From Symbiodinium natans (Eukaryota > Sar > Dinophyceae > Suessiales > Symbiodiniaceae): a stretch of DNA of 64,000 nucleotides. Shown here piece after piece: positions 36,201 to 50,867 of the stretch. The stretch covers positions 283,793 through 347,792 of the forward strand of contig CAJNDS010002598.1 of NCBI GenBank assembly GCA_905221605.1. Direction: 5' to 3'. A model generated the notes under the pieces. The model saw only the letters and a program-made list of their open reading frames with translations, was not told where the DNA came from and searched no databases. The first letter of the stretch is position 1. Every line of letters begins with the position of its first letter. The position numbers and the translations under genes are program-made.

Positions 36201-39200
36201 TTCTTCCGCACCAGTTAAGGTTGCCATCCCCGACGAGGGCACCTTTGAGTGGCTGGATGACTTCCTCACGAAGAACCCAAGTCCCTCAGCAGAGGGTTAT
36301 GCAGGGTTTAGGGTTTAGGGTTTAGGGTTTAGGGTTTAGGGTTTAGGGTTTAGGGTTTATGGTCTAGGGTTCAGGGTTGTATGGTTGTGGGGTTGTCAGG
36401 TTCCAAGTGTAGCCGGTGTAGATCAGAGGCTTGAAAGCTTAAGTGAGTTCTCCGATGAAGCTCGTTGTAAACCTCAACCCTCAACCCTAAATCCAATTTG
36501 CTCCCTCACATCCCAGCCCAAATAGCTTAAACAAGCCCAAGCCCCCGAAACCCTAGACAACCCCAAACCCTAAATCCCAAACCCTAAACCCCAAACCCCA
36601 ACCCTAAGCCCTAAAACCGCAAGCCTAAACCCCAAACCCCAAACCCTAAACCCCAAACCCCAAACCCTAAACCCCAAACCCTAAACCCTAAACCCCAAAC
36701 CCCAAACCCCAAACCCTAAACCCTAAACCCTAAACCCCAAGCCCAAAACCCCAAACCCTAAACCTTAAACCCTAAACCCCAAACCCCAAACCCCAAACCC
36801 TAAACCCTAACCCTAAACCCTAAACCCTAAGACCTAAACCCTAAACCCTAAACCCCAAACCCTAACCCCCAAACCCCAAACTCCAAACCCTAAACCCTAA
36901 ACCCTAAACCCTAAACCCTAAACCCTAAGCCCTAACTCTAAACCCTAAACCCTAAACCCCAAACCCTAAACCATAAACCCTAAACCCCAAGCCCTAGGCT
37001 ACGTGGAGCTCAGCGACCGAAAGATCCAGGACTGGGCTGCGACCGGTGGCCAAGCGGCCCAAAACAAAGGGTTTAAGGGTTTGGGGTTTATGGTTTAGGG
37101 TTGAGGGTTTAGGGTTAGGGTTTAGGGCTTAGGTTTAGGGTTCAGGGTTTAGGGTTTAGGGTTTGGGGTTTGGGTTTTTTAGGATTTAGGGTTTAGGGCT
37201 AAGAAGACGAGATTTGCTCCTAAACCCCACGATGCGAATGGCAACTCGAGGTTTAGTGTTTGCGGTTTAAGGTTTAGGGCTTTGGGTCTAAACTGCAAGG
37301 CCTTTGAGGGTTTAGGGTTTAGGGTTTAGGGTTTAGGGTTAGGGCAACCTCAACAAGTACACATAAGTAGGTCATAGGCCCTCAGCTGATCATCAGAACT
37401 CTTCAACCCCAAACCGAAGCCCTAAACCCTAACCGCAAACGCCCCAACTGACATCCCGAAAACTTCAGCATGGTCACTTCGGCAAGTTCTCGTTTCTTGC
37501 TGTGTCCCTGTTCTTCATTGTTTCGGGTAGTTTTGAGAGTTGACCATGTACTCTAAACCCTAAACCCTATATAAATCCCTACATCCCTAAATCCCTAAAC
37601 CCCTAACCCCTCATCTTGGACCTACAGCCCTGCACCCCAACCAAGGTGGACTACCGCGACCTCGCGTCCACGGTGGCGCTTGCAACGACAAGCCCCGCGG
37701 CCAATCCCAGACCTTTGTTTAGGGTTTAGGATTTCTTACTGGCTCAAAACCCAACTCATCTTTTGGGCTTCTTGTAAGGTAGTTTATTCTGAAAGTTTCA
37801 ACTTTTGTTTCCATGGGTTTTGGGCCAGTAAGATTTAGGGTTTAAGAATATGGGGTTTAGGGTTTAGGATTTAGGGTTTAGGGTTTAGGATTTAGGGTTT
37901 AAGAATCTAGGGTTTAGGGTTTAAGATATAGGGTTTAGGGTTTGTGTTGTTGAGCCTTCTTGTTTCTGTAGGAATGATATCCCATACCTTATGTATGTCA
38001 ATGAGCCCTACACCTACTTATTTCGTCATGTAGTCATTAGATGAATCTTGAACTTTTTGACCCTAAACCCTAAACCCTAAACCCTAAACCCTAAACCCTT
38101 TCTCCAAATAGCGCAAAGAATAGGCCCAGCTTGCCCAGCGTGGGTTGTACGAACCCCAACCCTAAACCCATATAAGCTTGAAGCCCCTGAGCCCCAGATA
38201 TTAGGCTTTGGGGTGTAAGGGTTTAGGGTTTAGGGTTTAGGGTTTAGGGTTTAGGGTTTAGGGTTTAGGGTTTAGGGTTTAGAGCCCTCGAGTTAGCCTT
38301 CAAGCAGCAGCATTCAGTGTGGCGGTTAAGTGAGCTTAGGGTTTCGGGGTTGAGTGTGTAGGGCGACACAAACGAGTACGGCACGGACGGATGCCTGATG
38401 TCGAGATCAATGGCGTAGTTTGGTCAGGGCATCTGGGTTCAGCGTTTATTTAGGGCTTCTACCTCGTTTTCCAGGCTCCTGAATCGCCACTGACGAGGAG
38501 ACAACAGCAATCGAATCATTTGGGGCTTAGGTGCCCTAAACCCCAAACCCGACACCCTACACCCCTAACTCTAAACCCTAAACCCTAAACCCTAAACCCT
38601 AAACCCTGAACCCTAAACCTTTGTTGACAGCAGGCCCAGCTTCGCCTACAACCTGCCCAGCATGGAAGACGGCAGCATCCAGCGCGTCATCAAGGCCCGA
38701 CCCCCTAGGCTCTAGCTACTTGGGGTTTAGGGTTTAGGGTTTAGGGTTTAGTGTTTAGTGTTTAGGGTTTAGGGTTTAGGGTTTAGGTTTCCTATAGTTA
38801 GGAGGATTCTATGCTGTAGGGTTTGGGAGTGATAGGTATACAATATTTGGAGGCCTACCCTGAACCCTGAACCCCAAAGCCTAAGCCCGAAACCCCATAA
38901 GCCCTCAACTCCCTAAACCCTAAACCCTAAACCCTAAACCCTAAACCCCTCCACAGGCCATGGCGCCCATGGTCCCGCGGAACTACTTGGTCATGGAGGC
39001 AACGCCGGCTCAAGGGGGGCCTTTTGGAGGGTTTTGGTTTTTTGGTTTAGGGTTCAGGGTTTAGGGTTTAGGGTTTAATTAGGGTTTCGGGTTTTGGGTT
39101 CAGGGTGTAGGGGATTTGCGTTTGGGGGTTTGGGCTTCAGGGTCATGTTAAGGGACCATGTAACTGCCCGAAGATTTGTTTTGGGGTTAGAGGGTCTGCA

Positions 39201-42200
39201 GGGCTTCTTTGATTTTGGGGTCTGAGGGTTGAGGCAAGAGTCCTCCGTTGAAGTGTGAAGGGGGAGGCCTTGAACCCTACAACGGTTTAGGGTTTAGGGT
39301 TTAGGGTTTAGGGTTTAGGGGTTAGGGTTTAGGGTATAGCACCTGATACCCCACCTCTTATACCCTAGATCCAACCTCAAAGCTCTGCCTCAAGCCGCGC
39401 CCGCTGAGCTCATTGACCTGCCAAACCCTGAACCCTAAACCCTATCTGGTCTGTAGGGTTTGGGGTTTAGGGTTTAGGGTTTAGGTTTTAGGGTTTCAGA
39501 AAAGGTCCAGGGCTTGGGGTTAAGCCCTGAGCACGGAACCCCTGAACCCCCAACCCCATGACCCCAAACGAGCGGCTGCGAACGTTTGAGGGCATAAGGC
39601 TTATGTGATCTAGATTGATGGGCGCTTTCAAACGTCTAAATTTTAGTACTGGTGCCCACAAAGGTGTAGAGTCTCGACCCTAAACCCTAAACCCTAAACC
39701 CTAAACCCTAAACCCCAGAGGGTGGGTTGTCGGGCTCTCAGCTGCCAGGTCAAGTCGAACCTGGTCAAAGAGGAGCGTGGGGGTGTCTGCTGCGGCCTTG
39801 TTGCTCCCAGGGAAGTTAGGGTTGAGGGTTTAGGGTTTAGGGTTTATAGGGTTTAGGGTTTAGGGTTTGCAAAAAGTATATACCTTTTATTTCTCCAGGG
39901 TCTACCCCAAAGTAGGGTAGAGCCCGTGCCCACGAACCCTTAAGGGTGTTAGGGTTTCATGGGTTTAGGTTTCGGGGTTTAGGCTTTCAGGGGTTTAGGC
40001 TTTCATGAGTTTGGGGATTTAGGGGCTGTTTAGTTTGTTTTCTTTCTTTGCAGTTTTGGGGGTTGGGGTTTTAAGGTTTTAGGTGTTGGGGTTTCAGGGT
40101 TTGATGGTTTTAGGGTCTATGGTCTTTTTGTTTACGTCTTGTTAGGCTGCTTTCAAGGGTGTTAGGGTTTCAGGGTGCTAGGGTTTTGGTTTTTAGGGGC
40201 ATTTGGGGGGTCATTTCTTGCATTGTTTGGGGTTTTACATTTTTGGGCTTTGGGTTTTGGTGTGTGAGGTTTTGGGGCGTTTCAGGGTTGGAGGGTTCAG
40301 GGTTTTAGAGTTTAGGTTTTTTTCGTTTAGGGTTATAGGCTCTAGCGGCTCAATTTTTACGTGTGGAGCTCTTAATCGGGTCTTCGGGACTGAGATACCT
40401 TGCAGCCGAATTCCAGTACGTTGTGGTCGCGTATAAATTTTTCAGGTCTCCACGTTGTAGGCCCTAAACCCTATCTAAACCCGAAATCCTAAACCTTAAA
40501 CCCCAAACCCGAGACCGTAAACCCTAAACCCTAGCTGTAAACTCTAGGGTTTGGGTTTAGGGTTCAGTGCCTAAAAGGCAGCTCGCTCCCAGATGAGCCC
40601 ATGCAGGACGCCGCCACCGTTGGGGACGTGGCTGCGACATGGATGAGCTGGCAGAGGGCGCAGAGGTCAGGAGGCCCTGTCCTCTCTCTCCGACGGCCAC
40701 GTCTGCGTCTGCCTAAACCGCGAGATGTTCAGCGAGGCGAAGCGAGAGGGCTTGGCCTCGACTGAGTACGCCCCGGAGGGCACCGACGACATCACCGCGG
40801 CGTCGCCGCCGGATCTGAGCCTTGCTCCTTTCGAGCTACCGTATGCCAAGGCTATACACCCGAGACCCTAAACCCTAGCCCTAAACCCTAGACCTTAGCT
40901 AAGTCCTAAACCCTAAATCCTAAACCCTAAATCCCTGCACCCTGAAGTATTGAACCCTTAAGCCTAAACCCATATACATCCATCCCCTATTCCCCTTACT
41001 TGCCGCGAGGAGCGATTGGAACTGCTCCAGCGCTTTTCCAGCCCCCACTTCAAGAAGACGGCCGGGCAGCGGCGTGGTTTAGGGTGTGAAGTTAGGGTTT
41101 CGGGTTTAGGGTTTAGGGTTTAGGGTTTGGGTTTAGGGTTTAGGGTTTAGGGTTTAGGGTTTAGGGCAACCCGAAAAATCAGGGTTGGCGGCAGGGGAGG
41201 GGGGGCAGGCCCTTCCGGCTTTCGGGTGCAGATTTACGAGGCTTTCAATGTGTCGTTTCGAAGCCCTCTTCCAGCAGGGCTTAACGAGAGTAGGGTTTAG
41301 GACGAGGCTGGCTTTGTGGCTCTGTGTTGCGTTTTCTTGTTTCGTACCTTTGAAATTGACAGGCTTCGGTCTGCAACTGACCTAAGCCCTAGAGTTTAGG
41401 GTTTAGGGTAAACTTCCCAGTCCAAAAGCCCAACACCCAAGCAATCACTCACAGGCCCTTGTGGTCATGGGCGAGCCGAGCGAGGCAACAGAGGGGGGCG
41501 GGAGCGGGAGGGCGGGAGGGGGACTACGGGGATATCGGGTTCATGCGTTTAGGGCCTGAGATCCTAGCCGGGTGTGTTTAGGGTCTCCCTAAACCCCTAA
41601 ACCCCTAAACCCCTAAACCCCTAAACCCCTAAACCCCTAAACCCCTAAACCCCTAAACCCCTAAACCCCTAAACCCCTAAACCCTCACACGCACTCTATG
41701 TAGAGGCACAGACGTCCTTCCACCCTGCTTACGACCCGTCTCATGGGCTACGCATGAACCTTCAATCAGGGTTTGCAGTTTTGGGACATGTTGTGGGGAC
41801 CTTAAGGGTATGGGCTCATGTAAAGGTTCAGAAGGTGTAAGAGTCGGACAGGCCTCGGGTTTAGGGTTGAGGGTTCAGGGTTTTGGGTTTAGGGTTTAGG
41901 GTTGTAAGTCCTAGGTGTCTCTAAACCCTAAACCAGAAACCCTAAACCCTAAACTGTTGAAGGTGTGGGGCTTAGGGTTTCGCGCTGCAGGAGTTTAAGC
42001 AACGCTCCTGGAACCGGCTACTTGCAGAAAAGCAGTCCAAGGCCCACTGTGTTTTTGTTGGTGGGGGGTTTAGGGTTTAGGGTTCAGGGTTTAGGGTTTA
42101 GGGTTTGTTGGGTACAGGGATGTAGGGTATAGTGGTTTGATTATTATAGGCTTCTGAGGCTTAGGGGAAGATGTGCTCAAATCCCGAGGCCCCTGTAGGT

Positions 42201-45200
42201 CATTTTCCCGGCAACATGGTTACGCAGATATTTGCAGTTGCACTACCCAGCGAAACCGGCTCGAGCTCAGACTGTGTAAAGGTCCGTAGTTGAGGTGCAG
42301 CACTGGAATTTTGGGGGGGATTTTTGGGTGTTGGGATCTGATCCGCTTGGCTGCAATTCTTCACACATTAGGCGCTTCGCGTTCAGCGAGTTTAGGACGT
42401 AGGGTGCGCGCAGTCCCGAGGTACTCTTTGCGCGCAGCATGTGCGGGATCGGAACTGTGAAATGCATGAGTCCCAAGCCCTAAACCCCACGCCCTCAAGC
42501 AACAATACCTTAAACCCTACAAGCTGGGGTAGGTTTGAACATCTTTCTTACACTTTGTTGACATTCAAAATCCACAGGCCCCCCAAACCTACCCCAGTAA
42601 GCCCGAGAGATAAGGGGCACTCGGGTACAACACCCTGGGTTTTTGGAGTACCATACTTAAATACATTTTTTGCTTCTGGAATTATTCCATTTACGGCTAC
42701 TAAGACCTAAAAGGTATATAATATGCTTTTTACAGCTACTTATACCAAAAAAGTGTATATACTTTTTTTCAGGGTCTACTCCTAAGCCATAAACCCTAAA
42801 CCCTAAACCCTGAACCCTGAACCCTAAACCCTAAACTCTCCAAAGTAGGGACACAATGGCTGTGTCAGGTCGATGCCGAGTGGAAGGCAAAGAAAGCCGC
42901 TGCACAGCGCCAGCGCGAACTGCAGGCCTCCCCCCCGGTAAACTTGGCGTTTAGGGTTTAGGGTTTAGGGTTTAGGATAACCCCAAACCCCAAACCCCAC
43001 ACCCCATACAGCCCTAAGAAAGCTGCTGAAAGCCACAAGACAACCTACAACAGACACTAAGCTGTACTCTCCACATGAGGGTTTGGGGTGTTGAGGTGTA
43101 GGGTTTCGAGTTGAGTCTGAGGGTGTAGGCGTAGGGTTGAGTAGCCGACATAAGACCCCTCCCCCCCACCCTCAACCCTCCACCCTAAACTCTTAACCCT
43201 AACATCTAGACCCTAAACCCTGCTACGCAGGAACTACGGAAGAAGGCCGAGGAGCAACGCAAGCCGCTGACTTGGATTTAGGGTGTATAGGGTGTAGGGG
43301 TTAGGGTGTCACAGTTTAGGGATTGATGCTCGCAATCAACTGGGGCCCCAAACCCTAGACCTAAACCCTAAACCCTAAACCCGACACCCTAAACCCTAAA
43401 CCCTAAACCCTAAACCCTAAACCCTCAACAACCCCTACACCCAAGGGGTTAGAGTTGCTAGCTCCCAGGAAGAAGCTGGAGGAAACCCGGAAGAAAGAAG
43501 AGGAGGCCTGTGGGAAGTCCTGGAATCGAGAGTCTCGCACTTGAATCCGTTTAGGGTTTAGGGTTGAGGGTTGAGGGTTTAGGGTTTGGGGATTAGGGTG
43601 TAGGGCTTAGAGTTCTTGAACGTTGAACTTGAAATTCCAAGCCCGGACACATCTAACATCATCTAATCCAGGAGCCTAAAAATGTCATGAATATTATGCT
43701 CCCAGTATATGTCCTTTACAGTTTCAGTACAAACGTCCTGTGCTCCACATACCCATTCTAATACGGGGGTTTACGAGAATAAGGGACCCCTAATAGAAAC
43801 CCCCCCCCCAATAGTGGGATTCCCGTAAAAGAAGGATCCCAATAAGGTACCCCCAAATTTCGGGAACCTTCATATGAGGTTGAAATCGCCGCTATTGGCG
43901 AGTGCAGATATGGTTCCTTGCAAATATCGGTGATGTGTGTCTATAGGTGTTCCTTTTTGGGGATGCCCCGGCAACCTCGTGAAAACTCCGAAACCCAAAA
44001 CCCTAAGCCTTAGACCCTAAACCCGAAGCTCTCAAGCCTTCAACCCTAAACCCTAAGCCGGAAACCCTAAACCCTAAACCCCAAGCCCGAAACCCTAAGC
44101 CCTCAGCCCTAAACCCTAAACCCTAAACCCTAAACCCCAAGCCCTAAAATCTAAGCCGTCAGCCCTAAACCCTAAACCCTTGAACTTGTGCCAGGCGAAG
44201 AAAGCCGAGGGTGCTGAGGGCGATGCCCCCATGGAAGAGGCCAAGGAGGAGGCCGGGGATGCTTTTTTTTAGTGTCGAGAAGTGTAGGGTTTATAGGGTT
44301 TAGGGTTTAGGGTTTAAGGTTTAGGCCTTCGGGGACAAGCAGTTCTAGAAGTTCAGGGCATAGAGGTTTGGGGACTAGAAGCTGAAAAAGGCAAGAAGAT
44401 TGGTGGTTTAGAAGTCTAGCGTTCCGGAGGGGTTCAACGATCTCTGTCGGGTTTGAACTTTATAACCCTAAATCCTTGGGGTTTAGGGTTTAGGGTTTAG
44501 AGTTTAGGGTTTAGGGTAAACCCTAAACCTACCCTAAACCCTAAACCTGATATCAGGGCTTGGTGTTTAGGAACACGGCGCTTGGCAATTGGAAGGCCGT
44601 CGCCATTTCACACCTCAAGCAGGAAGCCATTCCTGTCACCATTTAGGGTTTGGGGGAGTTAGGGGAATTAGGCGGCGTAGGTGTAGGGCTCAAGGGTTTA
44701 GGGCGTTTAGGACTCCGGGTGCTGCGAAACCTCATGGGTCGTCAAAAGCTCTGCCAAACACCAAACCCAGGCTCAAAAGGATTTGTGAGTCAACTGCCCC
44801 GGAATCGGAACCCTAAGACAGGCACCAGCCCAGCAAGTGAAACCTACGAGCCTTCAAGACTCCCCTATTCTGAATCAGGAGGTGAAGGAGGAGAAGCTGG
44901 ACGTCAAGGAGGAGGCCCGATACTAGCCCTAAACCCTAAACCCTAAACCCTCAACCCTAAACCCTAAACCCTTTGCAGCAGGCTGAGAGATATAGTCTCT
45001 TTCGAAGTCAGTGGCTTGAGGGGTGGTGAAGGTGGTAGGGGTTCATGGGGTAGGGTTCTTGAGTACCCCAAAAACTAGGATGCCCAGTAGTACCCTTATT
45101 CCCTTTTTGGGGGGTTTAGGTTCCCTTATAAACCTCTTTACGCAAAAAAAGGGCACCCTTCTTAAGCCTAGGTTACTGGGCAGCCTAGAAAAAAGGCATC

Positions 45201-48200
45201 TAGCTACCCTGTTGAGATGCCTTAGAGCTGCCCATGAGCCTCCGAGCAAAGTTTTTTTATTTTGGTGATGTTTGCATCGCTCCTGCGCAGTTTTGCCGGA
45301 GTGAGGCGAGCCCTGTTCAGGTTTGTAGGAATTCCTACAGGGTTTAAGGTTTAGGGTTTAGGATTTAGGGTTTAGGGTTTAGGGGATTCAGGAGGAGAAG
45401 GAGGACGACGGGCTGGGCGACGAGCCCCCGAAAGCCGAGCTGACGGAAGAGGTGCCTCGCGAGATTTTCTTGCGGCGTTTGAAGCTCTATCATGGGTTCC
45501 GCTACTACCCTCCGTTTAGGGTTTAGGGTACACTACCCCCCCCTCGGCTCCCCCATAATGAAGGCTATCTAGGGACACTTAGACCCAAATTAACCTAAAC
45601 CTTCTAATCCCTAAACCTTTGTTAAGCCTCAAGCCTTAAAATCCAAACTCTAAACCTTAAAACCTTAAACCCCTAAGGCCCTAAGCCCTAAACCCTGAAC
45701 CCTAAACTTGGAATGTCCCCCCTTATACTATCAGTACTTATTGAGGAATATAGTGCCCCCCCCCCCCCATTATATGATCCCTATTCAGGACTGTTCGTAT
45801 AAGGGATGTTCCAACCCTCAACCCTTTAAATCTGAACCATAAGCCCTAACCCCTACCCCCTAAACCCCTAAACCCCTAAGCCCTTAGCCCTCAACCCTAA
45901 ACCCTAGACCCTAAACCCTAAACCCTAAACCCTAAACCCTAAACCCTAAACCCTAAACCCTAAACCCTAAACCCTAACCAGCATAAGACTTCCCCCAAAA
46001 GCCGAGAGCAGACTTGGACCTCGGAAGGTTGACTTGAGGCTGCAAGGCTGCCAGGACATCTAGCTGTATCCGACACGTTCAAAAACACCAGGGTTTAGGG
46101 TTTAGGGTTTAGGGTTTAGGGTTTAGGGTTTAGGGTTTAGGGTTTAGGGACTGCGAAGTACTTAGAAGCCCCTTAACCCACCTTAAAAACCCTAAACCCT
46201 AAACCCTAGGCAGTCGACAGGGCCTCCAAGTAGAGGGCTCGTCCTGCGCACGGCGGATGCACCAGGAGGATTCTGTACCCTAAACCCTAAACCCTAAACC
46301 CTAAACCCTAAACCCTAAACCCTAAACCCTAAACCCTAAACCCTAAACCCTACATCACCTTTGATCTTCGTCCCAAGCGGGCAAAGACATCTGCACTGGG
46401 TTCTTTCCTTTTTTGTGGGGGGCGAGATAGGGTTTAGGGTTTAGGGTTTAGGGTTTAGGGTTTTGGGTTTTGGGTTTGGGTTTTGGGGTGGGGTTTAGAG
46501 CTTGGGGCTGAGTATCTTGGGGTGTAGTGTAAGCACAATTTGGGTATGTTGTCTTCGGATCTTCTCATTCAGCCAACTTCTGTCATACTTGCAGGAGAAG
46601 AAGAAGTACTTCCGCAACAGGCACGGCCTAAACCCTAAACCCTGAACCCTGAACCCTGAAACCTAATCCCTCTTCTGGACCCAACCCCTGAAGTCCTCCT
46701 AGGGGAGATGGTGGACTTCGTAAGTAATTAGGTATTCGTAATTCGAGTTCAGCTATTCAGCTACCCTCCTACTTCATTCCCCCTACATAACTTAGCAACT
46801 ACTACCCTGAACCCTAAACCCTAACCGTAAACCCCAAAAACCTTCAGCTCTAATCCCAAGTCCCAAGCCCGAAGCCCTCAATCCCAACATCCCGAACTCC
46901 TGATTTCCCAAACCCTGAGAGCCCCAAGAGTCGCGCCTAAATCCCCGCAATCCTACTAAGTACTCTATAATCCCTAAACCCTAAACCCTAATCCTAAGAC
47001 CTCTTAAACCTCCTAAACCTCTAAGCCCTACCTGCAACCCTCTTTACCTACAGATTTGTCGGCTATACCTACGAACTAAGGGTAGTTTCTACCAAACTGT
47101 AGGTACATAGTCCCAGGATTTGCCCTAAGGAAATCCCTGAAATCCTACTAAATCCCTTAAACCCCCCCCGAAAACCTCCTAAGCCCCAAACTAAACCCTA
47201 AACCCTAAACCTAACCCGTACCTCCTAAATCTCCTAAGCAATAAACCCTAAACCCGAATCGCGTGAAGTCGCAGGCAAGGCATACCAGACCTGGCACCTA
47301 CGACGCTTCGGAAGTTCCTTCAGCAGCTGCTTGGCCGAAAACCCCCCAAACCCTACAAACCCTGCAAAGTCTATACAGGATTTAGGTTTTTTGGTTTAGG
47401 GTTTAGGGTTAGGGCTACACACCCTGCAAACCCTACTAACCCTGCCAAGCCTCCAAAACCTTACGAACCCTGTACCCTCATGGGGCGTGGAGTCACCGGT
47501 TCAGGGCCGAGGGTCGGGTGGTTAGGGTCTTAGAGCTTTGGAGTAGTAAAGGGATTCAGACTCGTACCCCTAAAGGTTGTATTCCTAAGGTTTCTCGTAA
47601 TATGGGGGTTTCCGAAATATGGGGTACCTTATCGTCCTGAACAGAAGGGAATCCTACTTTTTGGGGGGCTATTCGGGGTCCCTTATTTCCATAAGCTCCC
47701 ATCTACTCCTAGTAAGGCCTTTATATTACCTTGTAGGGTTTAGGGTTTAGGGATCTCAAAAAAAGGGTCCCCACACCCTGTGACCCAAGGCTACAACCTA
47801 GGGGTCCGAGGTGGGGTCCCCTGAGGGTTTAGGGTTTAGGGTTTAGGGTTTAGGGTTTAGGGTTTTGGGTTTGGGGTTTTGGGTTTAGGGTTTAGGGTTT
47901 AGGGTTTAGGGTTTAGGGTTTAGGGTTTGGGGAGCCCTGGAGCTTTAGGGATTCAGTGCTTCGGGGCTCTAGGTGTTTAGGGTTTGGAGTTTAGGGTTTA
48001 GTAGCTCTTCCGGGTCCCAACCATGAACGCAAAATGTCTGCCCTAAACCCAGAAGGCCCTAAATTCCCTAGACGACCAGAACCCCACACCCCAGTGGACC
48101 CCTTAAACGCCCTTAAGTGTTCCGGTTTAGGGTGTTTGGCGCCCCGTCTCACCCTCTAAGTGCTAAACCCTAGACCCTAAACCCCAAACCCCAAACCCTA

Positions 48201-50835
48201 AACCCTATACCCCAAACCCTAAACCCTAGGGGCCCTTAACCCCAAAGCCTAAGCCCCAGCAGCAGGTTCTCCCTTCCCGAGAAAGCTGAGGGCTGGGACG
48301 AGATCAAGCTCCTTGGTCGACAAGGGTTTAGGGTTTCGGGTTTAGGGTTTGGGGTTTGGGGTTCGGGGTTTGGGGTTTGGGGTTTAGGGTTTAGGGTTTA
48401 GGGTGTCTTGCGACTTAAGGTTTGTTTAGGGCCCTTTGGCCATCGTTTAAGGCCACGCTTTGGGGGCCCAGGAAGGCTTTCCGGGCGTCAGTGATGTGGG
48501 GTGTCGGGAGTTTAGGGGGGGGGGGGGGGGGGGGGGGGGTTAGGGTTCAGGGTTTAGGGTTTAGGGTTTTGGGTTCGGGGTCTACAAGGTGTTAGAGGTG
48601 TTTTGTTGCCTCTTGCCTTGTCCTTTGGGGTGGCCGGGGGTTAGGCTGGGGGAGGTGGGGCGAAGAGTGGAGTGGACCCCTAAACCCTAAACCCTAAACC
48701 CTAAACCCTAAGCCCACACAACTTGGGGGATGCATCATGGAAACGAGGAGCTGCTTTTGTGTTTAGGGCTCAGGGTGCTTGGTGCTTAGGGTTTAAGGAT
48801 TTTGGGGCGTTTAGGATCCCGAGTTTGTTGAGGGACTTAGGTTGAAGGCCTCTGAGGTCTAGGGTACGTAGATAAGTGTTCAACTCAGCCAAGGTCTCAA
48901 CCCTTTTTCTTAGGACAGTGTTTGGGGTCTAGGACGTAGTCCTGGACCCCCTCTGTGCGAGGTATGCCTGGGACCAAGCTCATTCCAGCAGGGACTACCT
49001 GCGGAAGTGGGTCGTGGAGGTGCTCCTGTGCAGGGGCAGGGACGGGAGGGGGCGGGAGGGGGGGTTTAGGGTGGTGTGTCAGGGTCGTGAAGGGCCAATG
49101 GGGTTTAGGGTGTAGGGTTTAGGGTTTAGGGTGTAGAGGCTGCAGGGTCTTTATGGGATGTAGGGGTGTAAGTTCGAGGGGCAGCCTGCAGCCGAGTTTC
49201 AGGTCGCTGCATTAACAGACCGTTAGGGATTAGAGCTTAGGGTTTAGGGTTTAGGGTTATCCGAAACCAGCTGTAGTGGTGGCGATGCAGTTCTTGAGGG
49301 GGGAGGTCTGTTGGATCTGAGCCCAGTGGTACCTTTTTGCTTTTTTTGGGTTCAAGGTTCCCTTGTAAAGGGACCAACCGCCAAAAACGATACCATTACT
49401 AGAAGATGGCTACTGGGCTATCTTGGGGTTCAGGCCTCAATCCTAACCCTAAACCCTAAACCCTAAACCCTAAACCCTAAACCCTAAACCCTAAACCCTA
49501 AACCCTAAACCTGGGCTTTGGGCAGCAGGCGAAGCGCACGACGCTCATCGAAGACCCGCAGCCTTCGCAGATCTTCACGACGAAGCAGCTCGGGCTCCGG
49601 GTGGTTTAGGGTTTAGGGTTTAGGGTTTAGGGTTTAGGGTTTAGGGTTTAGGGTTTAGGGTTTGTAGGGTTTGTAGGGTTTGTAGGGTTTAGGGTTTAGG
49701 GTTGCGGGGATTGTGCTCAGAGCGCCCTAAACCCCAAAATCCCCAAAACCTAAACACCCGAAAAAACTCAGCCCTATAAACCTTGCACCCAAAGTACGCT
49801 GCTGGCTTTTGCAGCTTTACTGTAGGGTCTGCGGATTGACGTTGTCATGGCTGACGGTTTACGGCCCGTAGCTTGCAAAGCTGCAGTTTAGGGTTTAGGG
49901 TTTTGAAGTCTTGGTGTTTTCTTTTTGGGGGGGCCTATTACAAGGGGTACCTTATTGGTTGCTATGTGTAGGATCCTAAACCTAAACCCTTAACCCCAAA
50001 CAGCCCTGGGGTTAGAGTTTCGGGTTCCGGATTTAGGGTATAGGGTTTAGGGTTTAGGGGTTGAATTGGAAACCCAAACCCTAACCCTAAACCCTAAACC
50101 CTAAACCCTAAACCCTAAACCCTAAACCCTAAACCCTAAACCCTAAACCCTAAACCCTAAACCCTAAACCCTAAACCCAACGCCTAGATGCCGCGCCAGG
50201 TTCCTGGCGTGGCAGAAGCAGCAGATGGACTACCAGCAGAAGCAGAATCTCTGGAAGGCCCCTTTGCTATGGGAGTTCAGGGTTTAGGGTTTTAGGGTTT
50301 GTTTAGGGTTTAGGGTTGAGGGTTTAGGGTTGAGGGTTTAGGGTTTAGGGTTTAGAGTTCAGGGTTTAGAGTTTTAGGGTTTCAGCAGAAGCAGAGCCTT
50401 TGGAAGGCCCCTTCTTTGCTATCCCTATGGGTCCATGGAATACTTGGGCCTTAAAGTACTTCCTATATAAGGACTTTTGGGTCTAAGTATGTAATGATAA
50501 GGTATATGGGCCCTTAGGGTATAGGAGTTCAGGGTTCAGGGTTTAGGGCTTCAGCAGAAGCAGAACCTCTGGAAGGCTCCTTTCGCTATAGGGGTTCAGG
50601 GTTTAGGGTTCAGGGTTCAGGGTTTAGGGTTTAGGGTTCAGGGTTCAGGGTTTAGGGTTTAAGGCTTTAGGGTCTTAGGGTTTTAGGGTTCAGGGCAGAA
50701 AGCAGAACCTCTGGAAGGCCCCTTTGCTTGGGGGTTCAGGGTTTAGGGTCGTAGAGGTTTTGGGTATCAGAGTTTTCGGGTTTTAGGGTTTTGGGCCAGT
50801 TTTGGGGTTTCGGGTTTTAGGGTTGGTTACTTTTT

Positions 50836-50867
<32 letters not shown>

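Larger units (their letters stand above)
36220..46620 (+). other. SPRY gene exons 14-28: post-SPRY segment and charged middle
   Basis: Exons: 36220-36280 ([20 protein letters not shown]), 36998-37045 ([15 protein letters not shown]), 37628-37691, 38634-38694 ([20 protein letters not shown]), 38957-38998 ([14 protein letters not shown]), 39749-39772 (VKSNLVKE), 41010-41060 ([17 protein letters not shown]), 41455-41484 ([10 protein letters not shown]), 42869-42925 ([19 protein letters not shown]), 43231-43262 ([11 protein letters not shown]), 43469-43505 ([12 protein letters not shown]), 44195-44251 ([19 protein letters not shown]), 44879-44914 ([12 protein letters not shown]), 45392-45451 ([20 protein letters not shown]), 46595-46620 (EKKKYFRN). 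Exons 42869 to 45451 encode a Lys/Glu-rich, probably helical stretch. All introns here have assignable GC-AG, GT-AG or GA-AG borders. Confidence 0.86.

Noticed and set aside
45452-45515. Extension of the 45392 exon ([21 protein letters not shown])
   Set aside because: The frame is open, but stopping at GAG|GTGCCT joins in phase to 46595 and restores the family-like ELTEEEKKKYF; the rest is intron.
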